Source of the DNA: JASBZA01 sp964392065
GTDB lineage: Bacteria; Bacillota; Clostridia; Saccharofermentanales; Fastidiosipilaceae
DNA: 9,411 nucleotides
Direction of reading: 5' to 3'
Assembly (NCBI GenBank): GCA_964392065.1
Contig: CAYMOG010000047.1
Span: 1 to 9,411 of the forward strand
The translations under genes were made by a program, and so were the position numbers. Positions 7,326-9,411 of this stretch are shown piece after piece. Within the stretch, counting starts at the first letter, position 1; each line of letters starts with the position of its first letter. The notes below the pieces were generated by a model. It was given only the letters and a program-made list of their open reading frames with translations, ran no database searches and had not been told where the DNA came from.

Positions 7326-7358
7326 AGATTGAGATTTTCAAATAAAGGAAGAACAACC

Positions 7359-8435
7359 ATGACAAAAATTATATTAACGGGCGATAGACCTACAGGCAAG
7401 CTACACATCGGCCACTATGCTGGCTCCTTGAGAAATCGCGTAGCCTTACAGAACTCTGGAGAGTTTGATGAAATATATATTATGCTGGCCGATGCCCAGG
7501 CTCTAACCGATAATTTCGACACTCCAGAAAAGGTTAGAGAAAACATTCGAGAAGTGGTCCTAGACTACTTGTCCGTAGGCATCGATCCTAGTAAATCCCA
7601 TATATTTATTCAATCACAAATTTCAGCATTATTTGAACTTACCGTATACTATATGAATCTCGTGACCGTTGCCCGAGCAGAACGTAATCCTACCGTGAAA
7701 TCGGAAATTCAACTAAGAGGCTTCAATTCAAGCATTCCTATGGGATTCTTAGCATATCCCATCTCACAAGCAGCGGATATCACAGCATTCGATGCCAATA
7801 TTGTGCCGGTGGGAGAAGACCAAGCACCTATGCTGGAACAGTGCCACGAAATCGTCCAACGCTTCAATAACTTCTATGGAGAAACTCTAGTTATGCCCAA
7901 GATGCTCTTGCCGGATAACAAGGCCAGCCTACGCTTGCCAGGCACCGATGGCCAAAGCAAAATGTCCAAATCCTTGAATAACTGTATCTATCTCTCAGAA
8001 TCCGAAGAAGATATTAAGAAGAAAGTTATGAGCATGTATACCGATCCTAACCATCTCCGAGTGGACGATCCTGGCCAAGTCGAGGGTAATCCTGTATTCA
8101 CCTATCTCGATGTCTTCTGCACCCAAGACCATGTAGACCAATATTTAGACGGCTATAACAGCTTAGAAGAACTCAAAGAACACTATACGCGCGGAGGCCT
8201 AGGCGACGTGAAGGTAAAGCGCTTCTTAAATGACGTTTTACAAGAAACTTTGGCACCCATCAGAGCCCGACGCGAAGAGTTCGCCCGTGATCCACACTAC
8301 GTCTACGATATAATTCTTGAAGGAACGAAAGTTGCTAATGAGAAGGCAGAGAAGACTCTAGCCAGGGTAAAGGCCCAGATGAAGATTGACTACTTCAATG
8401 AGGATGCTCTTCTCGATACCTTCTTAAACACATGA
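7359..8435 (+). CDS. trpS: Tryptophanyl-tRNA synthetase
   Basis: Class Ic aminoacyl-tRNA synthetase charging tRNA-Trp with tryptophan at the expense of ATP, in the cytosol, as a homodimer in this family. At 358 residues it is slightly longer than the roughly 330-340 typical of bacteria. The N-terminal GDRPTGKLHIGHYAGSL holds the HIGH signature (16-19). GEDQAPMLEQ (152-161) lies in the tryptophan/adenylate pocket region. SKMSKSLNN holds KMSKS (201-205). The C-terminal helical region binds the anticodon in this family. ATG 7359 is chosen because AAAGGAA lies just upstream; an in-frame TTG at 7329 is too close to the -10 box to be used. Its stop overlaps the next start as ATGA, so the two are translationally coupled. 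The divergent neighbour is a Crp/Fnr gene. No T-box is present. Confidence 0.95.
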   Translation: MTKIILTGDRPTGKLHIGHYAGSLRNRVALQNSGEFDEIYIMLADAQALTDNFDTPEKVRENIREVVLDYLSVGIDPSKSHIFIQSQISALFELTVYYMNLVTVARAERNPTVKSEIQLRGFNSSIPMGFLAYPISQAADITAFDANIVPVGEDQAPMLEQCHEIVQRFNNFYGETLVMPKMLLPDNKASLRLPGTDGQSKMSKSLNNCIYLSESEEDIKKKVMSMYTDPNHLRVDDPGQVEGNPVFTYLDVFCTQDHVDQYLDGYNSLEELKEHYTRGGLGDVKVKRFLNDVLQETLAPIRARREEFARDPHYVYDIILEGTKVANEKAEKTLARVKAQMKIDYFNEDALLDTFLNT

Positions 8436-9172
8436 GAATACATGGAGAATCAGATTCCAAAGGACGCAAAATTCTACGTGTTGCAGCAATCCTCTTACTT
8501 GTACTGATTCTTCTAGGAACGAGCATATTCTTACGTATTCAGTGGCCCAGTAAGCTGGTGATTGGCGAGGGGGCAGAAAGAGTTATTGCGGTGGGCGATT
8601 TCATTACCTATGGATTAGGTGTTATATCTACCAGAGACATCGAATCCTATCCCACCATGCTCGCAGCGTTACTGGGTGAAGATTATACGGTGGAAAACTT
8701 CGGGATGAGTGGCCGTACGTTACTCTCGACGACAGACGCTTCCTACTTCTCAGAAGAACTAGGACAACAGACCTTCGACAGCGAAGCGGATATAGTGCTC
8801 TTCATGCTGGGCACCAATGACGCCCGTGCTGTGCATTGGGACGCCAATCGCTATGCATCGGAATACAGAGAAATCATTCTGAAATATCTCGCGCTGCCTA
8901 GTAAACCCACTGTATTTATCCTGGCTCCGCCCAAGGTTTTCACACCTGTTACGGATGAGAACTCCATAGACAACGCAATTATTCAAGAGGAAATCTTGCC
9001 AATCATTGAGCGCCTAGCAGATGAAACCGCAGCCCATTTCATCAATCTCTATGACTTGACCCGTTCGCATGAGGATTATTTCTCCGATGGCATACATCCC
9101 AATGCGCAGGGGAATCGCTTGATTAGTGAGCATATCTATGAGGAGGTTATTAGGGTTAGGGGTGGAAGATAG
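8432..9172 (+). CDS. Membrane-anchored SGNH/GDSL-hydrolase-like protein lacking the nucleophile serine
   Basis: 246 residues. An N-terminal basic stretch followed by a hydrophobic segment (about 14-35) predicts one transmembrane anchor with the domain outside. Block I reads VGDFITYGLGV, where the family has GDSxTxG, so the catalytic Ser is Phe57 (codon TTC, 8600-8602). The other blocks are intact: NFGMSG (block II), LGTND (block III, 126-130) and DGIHPN (block V, Asp219 and His222). SGNH enzymes are esterases or acyl transfer enzymes acting on lipids or wall glycans; with this change normal catalysis is not expected. A single T to C change would restore Ser, so a variant or read error is possible. 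The start overlaps the trpS stop (ATGA) and has no clear Shine-Dalgarno site, so translation probably depends on coupling. The substrate is unknown. Confidence 0.85.
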   Translation: MRIHGESDSKGRKILRVAAILLLVLILLGTSIFLRIQWPSKLVIGEGAERVIAVGDFITYGLGVISTRDIESYPTMLAALLGEDYTVENFGMSGRTLLSTTDASYFSEELGQQTFDSEADIVLFMLGTNDARAVHWDANRYASEYREIILKYLALPSKPTVFILAPPKVFTPVTDENSIDNAIIQEEILPIIERLADETAAHFINLYDLTRSHEDYFSDGIHPNAQGNRLISEHIYEEVIRVRGGR

Positions 9173-9216
9173 GGGTGGATTTGTAAGTATATCTATGAGA
9201 AGATTATTTAGGGTCA
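9132..9216 (+). repeat. Imperfect direct repeat: partial duplicate of the SGNH gene 3' end
   Basis: Copy 1 at 9132-9158, inside the gene, and copy 2 at 9189-9216, downstream of its stop, both begin ATATCTATGAG. They agree at about 24 of 28 aligned positions, with one indel. Copy 2 read in frame would give KYIYEKII then stop, echoing the gene's EHIYEEVI. A second short repeat, AGGGGTGGA at 9158-9166 and 9171-9179, lies between them. Confidence 0.6.
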
Positions 9217-9258
9217 TGAGAAATAAAAAATATGAGTGAAGTTCTGGATATTTCCCCC

Positions 9259-9286
9259 TTGACTTGAACAATAATTTCGATATAAT
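9259..9286 (+). promoter_or_regulatory. Strong promoter of the tRNA-Ser gene
   Basis: TTGACT (9259-9264), a 16-base spacer and a perfect TATAAT (9281-9286). This is the best sigma-70/A-type promoter in the window. Transcription should start near 9293, about 30 bases before the mature tRNA 5' end. Confidence 0.75.
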
Positions 9287-9288
9287 TT

Positions 9289-9316
9289 AATAACGCTCAT
9301 ATTCAAATGCGTTATT
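9289..9316 (+). repeat. Perfect 8-bp inverted repeat at the tRNA transcription start
   Basis: AATAACGC (9289-9296) and GCGTTATT (9309-9316) are exact complements separated by 12 bases. The repeat covers the expected start site and ends six bases before the tRNA. It could be an operator or, as RNA, a hairpin in the 5' leader that is removed by RNase P. It lacks a T-run, so it is not a standard terminator. Confidence 0.55.
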
Positions 9317-9322
9317 CAGTAT

Positions 9323-9411
9323 GGAGAAGTACCCAAGAGGCTGAAGGGGACGGTTTGCTAAATCGTTAGACGTGAGAGCGTGCGAGGGTTCGAATCCCTC
9401 CTTCTCCGCCA
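9323..9411 (+). tRNA. tRNA-Ser(GCU)
   Basis: Acceptor arm GGAGAAG (9323-9329) pairs fully with CTTCTCC (9401-9407). Discriminator G and encoded CCA (9409-9411) follow. The anticodon stem ACGGT/ATCGT (one G-T pair) closes the loop TTGCTAA with anticodon GCT at 9357-9359, reading the serine codons AGC and AGU. A long variable arm (about 9367-9383) marks a class II tRNA, as expected for serine. The T-arm is GAGGG-TTCGAAT-CCCTC. The window ends at its last base, so further tRNAs may follow. Confidence 0.96.

Noticed and set aside
7326..7358. T-box or tryptophan attenuator before trpS
   Set aside because: Only about 27 bases separate the predicted transcript start from the ribosome binding site and ATG region. 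No T-box sequence or terminator hairpin is present.
9289..9316. Inverted repeat read as a terminator of the trpS-SGNH operon
   Set aside because: The stem is perfect but only moderately GC-rich, the loop is 12 bases, no T-run follows, and it lies downstream of the tRNA promoter, so terminator function would block the tRNA.
9323..9411. tRNA-Ser as an integration site of a mobile element
   Set aside because: The window ends at the tRNA 3' end, no integrase is present, and no second copy of the tRNA 3' segment is seen here. Nothing supports it within this sequence.

Overview
The window looks like chromosomal DNA from a low-to-moderate GC Gram-positive bacterium of the Firmicutes (Clostridia-like). 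The reasons are a secreted GH73 glucosaminidase with SH3 domains, strong AGGAGG-type ribosome binding sites, TTGACx/TATAAT promoters, a tRNA-Ser with an encoded CCA end, and a TrpRS opening with the GDRPTGKLHIGH motif. I cannot name the genus. I see no transposase, integrase, phage gene or CRISPR array.

Layout. (1) Positions 1-1823, minus strand: the N-terminal 607 codons of an exported cell-wall beta-N-acetylglucosaminidase that runs off the left edge. (2) 1824-2117: divergent intergenic region. (3) 2118-6507, plus strand: an apparent three-gene operon of rpiB, a 1153-residue protein related to SF1 (DNA2/NAM7-like) helicases, and a FlK-type hotdog thioesterase. (4) 6537-7226, minus strand: a Crp/Fnr-family regulator, convergent with the thioesterase. 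(5) 7227-7358: a short divergent promoter region. (6) 7359-9172, plus strand: trpS and, overlapping it by ATGA, a membrane-anchored SGNH/GDSL-hydrolase-like protein. (7) 9173-9322: intergenic DNA with a partial duplication of the preceding gene end, a strong promoter and a perfect inverted repeat. (8) 9323-9411: tRNA-Ser(GCU), ending exactly at the window edge.

The most unusual feature is the pair of apparent pseudoenzymes. The large helicase-like protein keeps the overall family architecture, including a long coiled coil between motifs I and II, across an uninterrupted 3.46-kb frame. Its Walker A, Walker B, motif III, motif V and motif VI residues all appear to be replaced. Separately, the SGNH protein keeps its G, GxND and DxxHP blocks but carries Phe where the GDS nucleophile serine belongs. 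Long intact frames argue that the proteins are kept for a non-catalytic role, at least for the helicase. For the SGNH protein a single base (TTC versus TCC) is the whole difference, so a variant or sequencing error must be considered. Family assignments were made from memory of conserved motifs, without database searches.
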